Made by a program: the position numbers and the translations under genes. Of a stretch of DNA of 64,000 nucleotides, positions 46,376-57,960 are shown piece by piece. Each line of letters begins with the position of its first letter. Within the stretch, counting starts at the first letter, position 1. The notes beneath the pieces were generated by a model that was not told the origin of the DNA, did not search any database, and was given only the letters and a program-made list of their open reading frames with translations. Source of the DNA: Gnetum montanum (Eukaryota > Streptophyta > Gnetopsida > Gnetales > Gnetaceae); NCBI GenBank assembly GCA_015680685.1, contig MNCI01008366.1:1278143-1342142 (forward strand), given 5' to 3'.

Positions 46376-47890
46376 TTGTGGTTACTTCAGAAGAGGTGAC
46401 AGTGGTCACCATAGGCCATACTAAGGCCACCCTCATCATGAAATATGGTGATGTAGAGAGGGCACAACATTGGTTGTGTCATCAGGCCTAGGAGGCATTA
46501 ACCAATCAGCTCACATGTGTTGGGTTGATGGATCTATTTTTGGCCCTTAGCCTAAGCATTTCGATGGCCAAAATGGTCACCATCATACACTCCTTCAGTA
46601 GTAATGTCTACCACTTCATCACCTACATGCATGGTGTGAGGGTAGTCCTAGACCTACACAAGGCCTCCTTTTTGACCTCTTTGACCTTCCCATTGATGGC
46701 CCATTGGTCGTTGACAAGGGCAATAAGGAGGTGGACCATAGGGGAGAGATTTAGGACTAGTTGGAAGCCACTCAATCTCACATAAGCATCCCAAGTAAAG
46801 ATGTGTGTGTGCTTGAGGTATGGGAGCTCTACCCTCTCTTTCATGCTCACACCTTCTTGAAGTTGCTCTCCCAAGAAAAAATCCTTGGAATTGAGTAGGT
46901 GCAAGTGATGAAGGAGGTGCTACAACAAAGCACGAGGTTGAACTGGGCCTCCTACATTGCCACCAACCTACACGCAAAGATCACCAAGCTACGCTACATC
47001 CTCAAGGCGAGGTCTCACGTAGACTTTGCATTCTTCACAAGATATCTGCAAAGGTTCGCAGAGCTTCTAGTGGTTCAAGATAGCAAGCAACGCATAGTGC
47101 AAGACTGTGAGCAGCTATCTAAGCCTTGGGTAAAGCACATGTTCACAACCACTCGCTTACAAGGCCCCCTAAAAAGGATTGATGATTCATACTCAGTGAT
47201 GACCAAAGGTCACCTAGGGTGGTCACACTATTCCCATGATAACATAGGCAAGTGTCCCCCAATTATTATTGGGGATGTGAACAAGGCTAATTGCTATATT
47301 GCGAAAATGATGGGGCCATCCAAGGTAAACATCAAAAGGCCTTACTAGACCAGCCTGACAAAGGAGGCTACTCCTACGATTGTATAGGCATGCATCAAGA
47401 AGATCCAAGGTAAGAACAAGGCCACCTGAAAGATCATTGAGCAATGGCTATAGATGGACCTACTTGTCCAAAAGAATTAGGATTGGAAAAATTTCAGTGC
47501 TAAAGTATGCAAGTGGGGGCAAAGGAAAAAGAACCACAAACATCGCTATAAGCGTAAGCGAGATGCATATCTTTAGCAGCTCAAAGAAGAGTCTGTTAAT
47601 CACTACCACCTTGAGATGTTCGTTGAGGTAATTGGCGGGAGACTGGCCTTCAAGATATTTGCTCATCATATAGTGGTTAGTGGTTCGCTAGAGAGGGAGA
47701 TTATTACGCCCTTAAGAGAGGCTTCATTTACCACATTTGCTATGAAGCCACCCACATGGACCATCGTGGACAAAGGCAAGACCCTCGTAGGAGTTGACTT
47801 TGGCCAGAAGGACTAGATGTGGCTATCTGAGGCTAAGATCCTCTAATGTTTGGAGGAGGGCCTTAATAGTTTGCCTCCAAACATGATTGA

Positions 47891-48890
47891 TGCGGGACCC
47901 TCTCATATTAGTTTTTTAATTATTGCTTATATGCTTTTTATGTTAGTTTGTATATGGTACAGTTAAAGTTTGTTATTTCACTATGTGGTTAACAAGCACC
48001 AGACAATGCTACAAGCCCCAATGGTGTAATGGATGAAGAGAGAGCTCCACACCCACCTAGTAACACTAGTTGAGCATATCCTGATGTATCCTTGTTGTTT
48101 GGTTTTTTTTGCATTTTTGCGTATTTTTTGATGTATGGTGCAAATGTTCATGTTATGCACTATTATTTCTATGAGATGTCATGGACATTTTGCTATATGA
48201 AGTGTATGATGTGTAGACTTTTGCATTTATTTACGACGTGTTTGATGCTACTGATGTGATGAGTTGGTGCGAATGGGCTATAGTAATTGCTAGTTTTTTG
48301 AACATTTCAAGCCATGTATGCAAATAGAGTGTTGATAGTTTTAGGCCATTTCAGACCCCAGTGATGGTTTAAGGCCATTTTGAACCATGCAATGAAGAGA
48401 AAAATGTTGCTAGTTTTAGGTCATGATGGGTTGCACAATGCCAATTTAGGACCATGGTAGGCTATGCTAGTAGTTTTAGGCCATCTCGGGCCATGCGATG
48501 AAAGAGAGATTGCTAGTTTTAGGCCATGGCAAGCCATGTTATAGTTTAAAGCCTTTTCGAGCCATGGTATTTTTTGTAATTTTGAATTTTATGATTTTTA
48601 TGTATTTTTAATGTTTTATAGACTAACAACTACTAAAAAGTAAACTTAAGCAAGCGAAAATGTAAACTAAGCAAAGCTGCACCAATAAAAGAAATAAATG
48701 CATAATGAGATAAAAAATGTAAAAATGCAAACAACCAAGCTAAATATAAAATGCAAGCAAAATGCAAACAAGCGAAGTATGCAGAAGTGGGGGTAGGCAA
48801 GCACTTAGCACATGTTAGACTAAGGGGATGCCTTAGTCACACAGTTGCTTCCTAACCCAGTGTGGGTTAAGGGGTGTATAGGGCCTTGAC
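47891..48890. other. E5 internal region right of the antisense gene, non-coding
   Basis: No gene is supported. From 48320 to 48570 the phrase TAGTTTTAGGCCAT with a following GGCCATG recurs at least five times; a related repeat lies at 43500-43610 on the other side of the antisense gene. Confidence 0.5.
48320..48570. repeat. Array of short TAGTTTTAGGCCAT repeats
   Basis: At least five degenerate copies spaced about 40-70 bp apart. Related copies occur at 43511-43600, so the array flanks the antisense gene on both sides. Confidence 0.6.
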
Positions 48891-49720
48891 AACATGATAT
48901 GGTACTTTCCTTAACCTTCATCAGCTATAAAGCATCCTCCAGGAGGTCAATGGCTTCCTTTGGTTCCTCAGGTTGGTCTACCTCACATATTTCACCTTTG
49001 TCCTTTGCAGGAGGCACATCATCAAGGAACTCCACCTTTGACCCTTGTTTAGTGTCAATGTTGATAATGGTTAGAGGGGTTGCATTGTTACCATAGATGA
49101 TAACCTCTCCACCTTTGTACAAAAGGTGGATTTCTTGATAGATTGGGAAGGAGACAGCCTATAGTAGGGCCAACTAAGGCCTACCCAGGATCAAGTTGAA
49201 TCTAGGCATCTCCTCGATGACAATGAATTCTATGGTGATGGAGAATTTCTCCCCTACCATGAAGGCTATCATGACCATCCCCCTTACAACAACATGTGAT
49301 CCGATTTTAGGCATGTTGTCTTTGTAGGTTTGATTTGGTCAGTAACACCCAGCCTGTCAATGAGTGTGTATGGGATGACATTGGTTGTTGTCCCATCATC
49401 GACGTTCACCCTACGAATTCTGCACTATCCCACAGGGATTATGATAAACATTAATGCAATAATGACTTGACCCTTCTCAAGGTCCATCTTGATTGCCTCA
49501 TCATGAAATTCTAAGGGCATTAAACTCAACTCCTATGGGGCATGGGGCAACATCATACCATGGATAAATTGTTCATTCGCTGGGATGTCCTCTGTACTAG
49601 AAATGGAGGTCAGCATGTGAACTAATGCTTCACAATGGGCACATGAGGTCATTATCAGGTTGTACAAGCTTAGTGTTTTGTTTTTCTATTTCAAGGCCTA
49701 TTTGACCTAGGTCAATGCAT
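48891..49720 (-). pseudogene. E5 protease
   Basis: Minus strand: VDDGTTTNVIPYTLIDRLG (about 49405-49350) is the retropepsin active-site region, with D-D-G for the usual D-S/T-G. The second conserved region reads MPRFNLILGRP (about 49210). The tail (49122-48925) is open and acidic. RT does not follow directly as it would in an ordinary pol; 5.5 kb with the antisense gene intervene. Confidence 0.75.
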
Positions 49721-50399
49721 GAAGGAAGTCCTTTTCGCTATCTGCTACCTTATTGTTGGCCTTCATCTCCTCCATGCGGCCCAAGAGAAATCTCTCATGG
49801 AGGACATTTTGGCTTTGCTTACCTTGCCTGTTTTGGAGCCTTAGTGCTCCATTGTTGGTTGCTTATTGTGGCCTTCTTGATTGATTGGGCCATGGGAATA
49901 GAGGATAAGGGGATAGGCTTTGGGGGGCTTAATACCCTTTGCTCTTGGCAGTGCCTAAGCATTTGATTGGTGAGGCACTCGTTGGGCCTCCCAAGTTGCC
50001 ACCTAGATTGCTTGTTTGGGTTGCTTGCAAGATGGGGTCTTGAGCAAGTAGGGACCAATGCATTTCCCACCACTAGACTCCTAACAGGTGGGGAGTCTAC
50101 ACATTGCAACACCCTTATGACAAAGGGTGATTGGGTGGTTCTACTGCAACATGCTATGGGACCCTAACCACAAAGGATGTTATGGGTGCCCAAGGTGGTG
50201 CCATAAAAACAAAAGGGGTCCTCAAACTAATTAAGGATGAGGAGGCCCTAACATCACTAAAGGACACACAAACCATGAATGGCTCCTGTGCTGGTTCTAA
50301 GTCGTTAACGCTAATAGCATTAATAGTGTACTATGCACCACTTATGTTAAGAGGGTCCTTATAGACCAACATTGATTGATTTTGGGGGCGAATTAGGTT
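49721..50399 (-). other. E5 gag to protease linker
   Basis: Readable minus-strand pieces rich in Pro, Ala and Ser continue the gag-protease polyprotein (for example near 50360-50170), without a domain I can name. Confidence 0.4.
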
Positions 50400-52510
50400 G
50401 GTTGCATCAATGGCAAGCTCACCCCTATCAATCATGCATTGTACATCATCCTGTAAGGCCATGCAAAAATTCATATCATGACTAGGAAAATGGTGATATT
50501 AGCAAAACCGGTCCAATCTAAAATGCTTAAGGACTAGAGGCTTGTTGGGTAATGTAGCTGAGGAATTCTTGAGGAGCTCACAATATTGGTCATGATGCTT
50601 GTGGGCATCCTTAGGCATCTGCTATTACTAGATGCATCCAGCATGAATCAATTGATCCAAGAGGTTTGACAACTTAAGCGATAATGGTGTGTACTTTGAG
50701 TGGTCCTTGTGCTCAAAGTTTGGCCTTGGGGCAATTGGTGTCATGGCTACCAATGATGCACATTGGTTGTTTTCCAAAGTGCTAGAGCCAACTGCCTTAT
50801 TATTGTTGACTAGGGCCTTGGGTGGCTTGGCCATTGGTTTGGTGTTGTTTGGCTTCGGCTCATTGGCCACCATTGCTATAGTTATGGTTGCCTATTTTCC
50901 CTTGTCCTTGTCTTTTTCTTTCTTTGCATGCAAGTTTTTATAGGCCACGTAGGTCGGCTTCTTGTTAGCCTCTACCACTTCCTGAATGCTCTTGGGTTAA
51001 GTGAACACTTGGCTTAAGGATTACAAGGTAAGGTAATACAACTTTGACTTAATGAACTCATTCACTGCACCTTTAAAAATAACCAGTATGTGTGTTTCCA
51101 CGATGGGCTCATGAATTTTGTTGAGCAATGTACTCCAGCACTGAATGAATTTTTGCACGAGCTCTAAGTGACCTTACTTAACTTGCATCAACTAATCCAA
51201 GGTCACCTTAGACTTCAAGTTATACTTGAAGCGCATGAAAAATTGGGTGAGCAACTCCTCTAAAGAAGAAATGGAGGCCCTGGAAAGCACACAATACTAG
51301 TCTAATGCCTTGCCTACAGTAAGAGGCATTTAGATCGAAAGGTTACCATATGGGCATTGGGGTCCCCTTCACTATTGTATTTGGTGAATTAGGGTAATTA
51401 GACCGTGATGGACAATGCCAGTGGTTGAACTATAAAACTGATTAGATCATCCTGGTAGAACTCCATTACATGGACCATTTTAGAGGAGGCAACCTTGAGC
51501 TGCTTGACCTCTTCGGTTAGAGTCTGAATAAGCTAGAATGCTTGATCTAAACACGGTGCAATTGTAGTAGGTTATGTAGGTTATGCTACCCATTGTGTTG
51601 TTTGGGTGGCCCACGACCTGGCTCTAGGTTGTGTGATCACACATGATGCTTGTTGTGTGGTTTGTGCCATGAACACATTGGTTGGGCCCCACCATGTGTT
51701 TGTGGGTTGGGCCATTGTGAAATGTGCCAACACGACAAGCACGACGTAGGATGCTTGGGCTATTGTGAAGGGTGTCGACACAACAGGCGAGACAAAAGAT
51801 GCCTAAGCCATATGCAACAGAGGAATGTGCACAGTGTGCATGTATGGTTGCATAGGTGTAATGATTGCTGGTACAAATGATGGAACAAGCTATGAAGGTA
51901 TGCAAAAAGGTAGGCTAAAAGGATGTGTAATATCTTGGCGTGTGTGCTGTGTTTAGTGAGTCACCACCACAAGCGTGGACATGGGCAGTGACACTAGGCC
52001 AATGACTGTCTCTAAGAAGGTAGATTAGCGAGACTGTGGAGGAAAAAAAGTAAAGGTTGTCCACTGGAATGAGGTGTGGAATGAATCATCATGCTCAAAT
52101 CAAGCTTCAAACTCATCCTACTCCTCCTGCAAGGGCTTCTCATAGTCTCTTCCTACATGATGACCAATGTTTTGGATGAGGTTATCTAGCATCCACTAGT
52201 AGGGCTCCGTGAGTGGAATGAAGTCCATAGTAGAGAGAAAGTATTCCTTCCCGTCTCGATGTATAAGCTCAAAACTACGTTTGGCCTCCATTTCTTGGTA
52301 GTCTACGTACAAACCCACTTAGAGCTTTGAGTAAATGAACTTATACTACTCATCGTTGAACACCATGTACTCAAGATGTAAGTTGCACAACCTAAAAGAT
52401 TGCCTCTATTTTATGGAAGGACTGAGAGGATGGTCAATCAAGATTTCTTGCTGAACAAGCCAAACAACAACCGCACTTAAAGTAGAGCTCAAAGGCTGAT
52501 TGGGATTCAT
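50400..52510 (-). pseudogene. E5 gag
   Basis: The ATG at 52510 opens MNPNQPLSSTLSAVVVWLVQ. The gag domain is recognisable by YNSEGDPNAHMVTF (about 51380) and a long helical part to 50950, followed by a Lys-rich linker (50940-50880). A finger with YHHFPSHDMNFCMALQDDV and MIDRGEL (about 50500-50405) matches the C-x-H...H...C style found before protease in Tat elements. An Ala/Thr/Gln-rich linker lies at 51780-51580. Stops and shifts are frequent. Confidence 0.72.
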
Positions 52511-53015
52511 GATGCAAGGGGAAGATGCAAAGTTGCTATTTGCGAAAGATAGAAAAAGGCTAACTCTGCTAACTAGAATAAATGACTAAGTATGAAAATG
52601 TAGAAAAAATAGCTAAGTGTAAAACTACTAAAAAATGTCTAGTTTAAAAAATGTAGAAAAAGTGACTAAGTGTAAACTATCAAAAAAATGGCCAACTCTA
52701 GGACTACGCTTACTACGCTAGAGCTAACTACGCTCTTTACGTTAATAGCTAGCTACACTCTCCTAAACACCCAAAATTTGGCTAAGTGTAAGGTATATGC
52801 TATGGTGTTGTCAAGTGGGGGTTCTATGGGAACTGATGATGGGGTCCAGTCTACACCAATAGTTTGTAGACAACTCCTGTGCTAACATAACATTCAGCTA
52901 CTACCAAGGCAGGTCCACAGAGGTATGAGATCTACACTAGCCTAAAGCTAGCAGTGGTAGTGAAGAGAGCACACAGGACAACAACCAAGGGAGATAACAA
53001 TAGGAAATGGCGAAG
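52511..53015 (-). other. E5 leader between primer site and gag
   Basis: Non-coding. It contains further ACTACGCT/AGCTAACTACG phrases (about 52700-52760), like those in the LTR palindromes. Confidence 0.6.
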
Positions 53016-53033
53016 GCCCTCCTTTTAGCGCCA
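53016..53033 (-). other. E5 primer-binding site
   Basis: Minus strand TGGCGCTAAAAGGAGGGC lies six bases behind the LTR end. It starts with the TGG that pairs to a tRNA CCA end. I recall very similar TGGCGC...GGAGGG sites from Tat-lineage elements, but I did not assign the tRNA. Confidence 0.7.
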
Positions 53034-53039
53034 GAAAAC

Positions 53040-54662
53040 TGTAGCAACTGAAAATGGTACACCAAGAGGTCTACAATCATACAGTTTGACCCTACATCCA
53101 TGTGAGGGCCTACTAAAAATAGAGGCGGGGTGCTCATAATGGTCTTGTCAATTGAACTAAGACTTACAGGATGTTACATTGAAACAAATGTCAAGGGTTT
53201 GCAGAGTGTTTGCAATGTCCACGATGTCAACTAGGGTGAGCATAGTTGAGGTTCCTGGTGTAAAAAAAAGGTGTAAACATGTGAATATGTGCAAAAAAAA
53301 TAGTGAAAATGTGAGTAAAAATGACAAAAATGCACAGGGAGTGAGCAAGAGAGAAAGAGGCACCACCCCAAATAGGGGGAGCATAGTTGACTGCAAAGAA
53401 AAAGGTGAGGAGGTACACAATGTATAAATAAGCACAGTACGCAGTGTAGTCATAGTCTCAAGGTGTCTAGATTGTGAAGATTGATGTCTACCATGAAGTC
53501 TAGGCTTGCTGGGTTGGCTACCAAAATGTCCTATAGGTTGCAATGGCCTACGGTGTCCCGAATGATATGTAATGGTGCCGAATGCTATATCAGAGTTTGC
53601 TAAAATGCCAAGTGCACTTGGATGCAAGATTGCTCAAAATGCAAATTACCAATTAAATGCAAGAATTTCCAACCACTAAAACATAAAATGATGATGTATT
53701 TATAGGGCTAGGGTTTCCATGAATTCTGAATCAGACCCCACATGGCAAAGGGGTAGTTGGAACTATGCTATACCCAACTACACTCTCACTGAAGCAAATG
53801 GTGTTTAGCTGGTATGCTCCAATGTACCTTGTGAGACTGCCAATCTATGACTATGCTACCAAACTACATGTGCAAGTGCTAAACAAACTGCAATGTACCT
53901 AATAAAATGCAAAATAGTGTAGTTTTGGAGACTAAGCTCTAAACTATGCTATCTGCTCTCTCAAGTGGCATCAAGCATAGGTACAATTTTGGGACAAATG
54001 GGAGGTGCAAAAGAAATGCAAATTACTGATTCTACTCACTAAACGTGTGTCGAAACTAAGATGAAGGCCGATGCTGAGTTTTGAAAGCTTCTAAAGGTTG
54101 TTGTGCATGACTACACTGACTATGCTCTAGAGCGTAGTCCAACAATTAGGCAAATTTTACAAGACGTATGTTCTAGTTCTGGCTATACTGACTCTGCTCT
54201 AGAGCATAGTCTCGATAGTGAGAGCATAGCCTTCACACTTGGAAAAATCTAGCAAAAATTGATCTCCTCATGCAAACTATGCTAATTACGCTCTAAAGGG
54301 TAGTAGAAAGCATACACTCAAAAGTTAGAAAATTTGTCGAACTATTTCTTCCATGCCAACATAGCCTAATAGATTTTAGCTTAACATTTAGGCAAATTTC
54401 CAAAACTAGTTATTTTCATGCTGACTATGCTCTAGAAAATAGTCCTGGTAGTGAGAGCATAGTCATGAAACTTAGAAAATTTTGTAGCTGCTATCGACAC
54501 TTGAAAAATCTTGCAAATCTAGACCATTTATGTCAACTACGGTTTGGGGTGTAGTCCCAGCAATGGGGAGCGTAGTGTCAACACTTAAGAAAATTTTCCA
54601 AATTTTGAAACTTAGACAAATTTGTAGTTGAGATGTGGCAAACCAAATTTGGTGGTGTTTCA
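53040..54662 (-). repeat. E5 5' LTR
   Basis: 1623 bp with the same ends as the left copy. Palindromes at 54118-54139 and 54190-54211 correspond to those of the 3' LTR; later ones (about 54280, 54425, 54530) are more eroded here. Confidence 0.92.
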
Positions 54663-55061
54663 ATGTGTTCCATCCTATCAACCACCATGAGTCCACAGCC
54701 ACCTCAAAGAATAATCATCACTCCAAAAAGAGAAGAAAAGATAAGAAGGAAGGAAGGGCCTTAGTTAGAGGGGTGCCTTCAGGCATGGATAACATGTTTT
54801 TCCAGCCCCATAACCAATGCTTGTAGCCCATTATTATGTCTAAGGGATGTGCTTTGAATTTCTATTATTATTTTTTCTCTCTCTCTTTCTTTTTCTTTCT
54901 TTTTTTTTTGAATTTTTGGATGGGAACCACACCATGCAAAGATAGAGCTTCCTTTTTCACTGTAGATGGAGGAGTGATGTTACATTCTGAGAGAAGCCAT
55001 AAACCACACAAAGGAAGTTAAGAAGAGAACCCAACAAATCCCCATGAGTTCACTTCCTTAC
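54663..55061 (-). other. E4 conserved spacer, right part
   Basis: Begins with the ATGTG target copy. GGCCTTAGTTAGAGG, CCATAACCAATGCTTGTAGC and GTGCTTTGAATTTC (54760-54870) match E6 and E7 spacers in order. It ends where the E6 LTR starts. Confidence 0.75.
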
Positions 55062-55913
55062 TAATAAGTAGTGAGGTGCCCCTATGTCCAACCATATGAA
55101 TCACTAAGGCGTTACATGTGATCCAGTCGAATTCCATGGACCTATAGTTATCACATATACTAGTTCCTCTAGGAAGTGAAATAACATTAAGAACGTTTGT
55201 TGTCTTCTCAACTACACTTGTGAGGCTCAAGGGTATGGTTTAAGTGTAATTGAGATATATGAATTTTTATCATTTTATGTTTTATGGATGTAATCACCTA
55301 CAACAAGAATAAAGGTAGAGTATATTAAGACTAATGTCTATTGCTTAGCTAGCCTAACACAAGTAATCGCCGAACTTTCCTGGACACATCCTGAACACAT
55401 ATAGCACTGCTGGGCTACCAAATGTTAGGCATTACTGGGTTACCAAGTACTATATGAATGCTTGAAGTGGTTGTGCTTGTGTTCATTAATTGCTAAAATT
55501 AAATTGCTTAATCAAATGCATTAAAGTAAAGAACATGAAAGTAGAATGCATTAAATAAAATGTTAAGCTATTCTCAATGCTGCAAGGATTGTCAAAAGAG
55601 TTTTTTTTTTATTTCCATAACACTGCTACACTCAAGTACATCAATGCTTGAACAACGAACCACACACACTTTGGACTCCTTTTGCAAGCACTCAGAAAAT
55701 ATTCTAACCCTGAGGAAAATAAACTACAAGAGCTTCACTGCTTTGACTAAGAATGATCAAAAACTTCCCCAAAACAGAAGCCCACACACGGTATTTATAG
55801 ACTTGGGGAATATACCCTGACATCCGATCTAAGCCCTGACATCATGTATGCAACGTTGTGGCCTTGACATCGCGTACCTAACGTCATGGTCGACACAAAA
55901 TAGTGATTCATCA
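55062..55913 (-). repeat. E6 3' LTR
   Basis: 852 bp; plus-strand left end TAATAAGTAG (ancestral TGATGAGCAG), right end ATTCATCA. Minus-strand TATA box at 55799-55792. The polypurine tract GGGGGTA (minus) is at 55914-55925. The sequence is closest by eye to the E2 LTRs. Confidence 0.9.
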
Positions 55914-56622
55914 TACCCCCATGACTGAATGAAAACTTGCCCTCGAGTGAAGAAGAGGAGGAACAAGTTCTTTATAATATCACATATTGGGTGCATATGG
56001 GATTATTGACTGACATGAAAAATTGACTGAGATGAAACAAACATACAGACTCTAAGTGCCCATGTGTATGTAATTACAATTTTTACAACATTGGGTGTTC
56101 ATGAGAAGAGCAATGAACACCTTAGAGAATATTAACATCCAACACCTCTTAGCAACAGGAGAATGAGAGAGAGAGAAGAGATCCTTTGATCACAAACGAT
56201 CCTCGTTGTGTGGTACTGCTGCATCATCCTTAGTGAAGATAGTCCCACTTCCAATCCATGCTTCCCTTTGCAAGCACAACAGGATCATGAATTAGTATGT
56301 AACATGTAACATATAACTATTAAATGCCTTGTCTGGTGGTTACACTTGGCTAAGTTGTGATTGAGGTAGTTTGGTTTCTTTGATAATGTTAGCAGGAAAG
56401 TTGATAGATAGGCTTAATTAAATTAAGTGGTCCATTAAATTTGAAAAAGTTCAATACAAGGAAATATTTGAAGAGAGTATAAGAATTCATAATAATGAAA
56501 AGAAGAATTCACTAAAAACTGTTGTGAAGATGTGTACAATTGGATGTCATCAATGATGTAAATAAAAAGAATTTGATTGTAAAAATGTCTAAGAATAAAG
56601 AACTTAACTAATCTAACCAAAA

Positions 56623-56679
56623 GATATGCAAATGGATCCTCGCCAAAGTAGGCATAGGCCTTTTATGCCCTTGCATAAC
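56623..56679 (-). other. Spacer hairpin, E6 copy
   Basis: GATATGCAAATGG faces CCCTTGCATAAC; one arm has lost a few pairs compared with E4. Confidence 0.5.
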
Positions 56680-57115
56680 TTCAAACCAAAGAGTCTATGA
56701 GCTCCGTGAATGATTAATGGTTACAAAAGGTTAAGTACAAAAAATTGGAAGTAAATAACTAAGAATTCCAACACATCAAACCAGAACATTGAACCAAAAC
56801 ATAAAATTGACAGTGAGGTGGAACATGGAAAGCATAGATAGGTGAGAGAGAGAGAGTGGAATGGAGTTTCTGATTATGGTCACATGAAGTCCCTTGTCGA
56901 TTTTGTGGTTAAATGACTTGATAGGATCCAACCTCAATCCAGATCAAAACCAGCCACTTGCAGTGACTTTGCATCAACATTCTAAGACCAATCTATCCCT
57001 TGAGAGACAAGAGTACTCCCACAGAACAACCACTATTCCAAATTAGAGAAGAAGTAAGAAGTGAGAAAAGGCCTTAGTTAGAGGAGACAAGTCCCATAAC
57101 CAATGCTTGTAGCAT

Positions 57116-57360
57116 GTTTATTCTATCTAAGGGGTGTGCTTTGAATTTCCATTTTTTTTTGAAGTGGAAACCACACCATGCAAAGACATGCATTTATTTT
57201 ATCCAAGGGATGTGCTTTGAATCCTCATCTTTTGTTTTCTTTTTCTTCTTGATGAGAACCACACCATGCAAGGATGTATGCATTTATTTTGTCCAAGAGG
57301 TGTGCTTTGAATACTCATCACTTTTTTATGAGAACCACATCATGCAAGGACTTATTCAAC
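57116..57360. repeat. Three tandem units of about 80 bp in the E6 spacer
   Basis: Each unit runs TTTATTYTRTCYAAGRGGTG, a TGCTTTGAAT phrase, a T/C-rich tract, GAGAACCACACCATGCAA. Starts are near 57116, 57194 and 57282. E4 (54830-54945) and E7 (63605-63722) have one unit each. The open frame 57114-57389 is only the repeat read through. Confidence 0.8.
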
Positions 57361-57960
57361 TTTCTTTATTGATTGGCATAGAACGATAAGAAATTCATGG
57401 AAACAAACATAAACCCAAGCAAATAGAAAAGTATAAAGAATACTGAATCCCCTTGAAGCCACACCCTATTCAAACCTTTGAATCCTTTTCAATTTTGGAA
57501 ACTACCAAAGTTACAAATTTATTATAGTTTTATTAATGAAAAAGGAACTACACGTTTTCAAAATAAAGAAAACCATAGTGTGTGGATGGGTGGATGTTGT
57601 GGACTCACTGCCTGTTACATGAAAAATAAGCCATGTCCTAATTATCCATGATGAAATTTAAAGCTTGAAACCAGACACCAATAATCAAATAACAAAAATA
57701 ATGCATACCATCATCAAGTAATGCATTACCAATGTACCTAGCACTTATTAATAAAAAGTTAGAAAATCACACCAAATACAAGAAAATATAAAAGAAAGTG
57801 TAAATTATTCAAGAAATATCAAATGTACTAACGATGGTGTAAAACAAAAAATTAGAAAAGATCAATAACATAAAGCAAAAATATGTAAAATAAAGAACAT
57901 GTAAAACAAAACATTGTAAAATGAAAAATGTGCAAAACAAAAAAGTTGAAAAAACTGAAG

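Larger units (their letters stand above)
45462..47890 (+). pseudogene. Antisense multi-exon gene in E5: FCP1/NIF-like then plant-mobile-domain-like
   Basis: This runs opposite to E5. A likely exon from 45462 reads KPILVIVELIGILC, like the h-h-D-h-N-G-h-L motif of FCP1/NIF phosphatases (D replaced by E here), then LGVHKFLEFLLQHFNAMMWS, like the RPG..EFL.F....V.VWSS segment of that family, and FMFDE where family members have a WDQ-type motif. Two introns with good borders keep phase: 45921-46016 (GTAAGT...TTCAG) and 46283-46375 (GTAAGC...TGTAG). The third part (46376 on) reads ITYMHGVRVVLDLHK and FDLFDLPIDGPLVVDKG, recalling plant mobile domains, and has an open 149-codon stretch (46899-47348), then basic and mixed pieces to 47820. 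It has several stops and one clear frameshift (about 46668). Function is unknown; capture of host genes or a standing Tat antisense gene are both possible. Confidence 0.5.
36580..54662 (-). mobile_element. E5: Tat-type Ty3/gypsy element of 18 kb
   Basis: Two LTRs of 1611 and 1623 bp, a perfect ATGTG duplication, primer site and polypurine tract define it exactly. Minus-strand order is 5' LTR, primer site, gag, protease, a 5.5-kb stretch with an antisense gene, RT, RNase H, a second RNase H, integrase, 3' LTR. The second RNase H behind the first and the gag finger style are known marks of the Tat lineage. Every gene has stops, and catalytic residues of RT and integrase survive. It interrupts the E4 spacer. 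Confidence 0.92.
34429..55061 (-). mobile_element. E4: same family, 3' part, interrupted by E5
   Basis: Seen are the 3' LTR (34429-35267), polypurine tract, a short weakly coding stretch, and the conserved spacer, which is split by E5 between 36579 and 54663 and goes on to 55061. There the E6 LTR begins, so gag, pol and the 5' LTR of E4 lie beyond the window or are lost. The five bases before its LTR, CTATG (34424-34428), are the expected left target copy; the right copy is not in the window. Confidence 0.78.
55926..57960 (-). other. E6 spacer
   Basis: Non-coding. Contains the hairpin at 56623-56679, three tandem units at 57116-57360, GTGAGTCCACAACATCC on the minus strand (about 57607) and a T-rich tract (minus strand, 57960-57720) next to integrase. 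The order is the same as in E2 read from integrase outwards, but ORF2 is absent. Confidence 0.72.

Noticed and set aside
46899-47348. The 149-codon plus-strand frame as an intact standalone gene
   Set aside because: The reading continues upstream and downstream through stops and introns, so it is one open part of a larger decayed antisense gene.
51581-51905. Cys/His-rich open frame that looks like a zinc-binding protein
   Set aside because: Overlaps the Ala/Thr/Gln-rich linker of E5 gag in another frame; cysteine spacing shows no pattern.
57114-57389. 91-codon frame with repeated CIYF..G.CFE phrases
   Set aside because: Produced by three tandem copies of a non-coding spacer unit.
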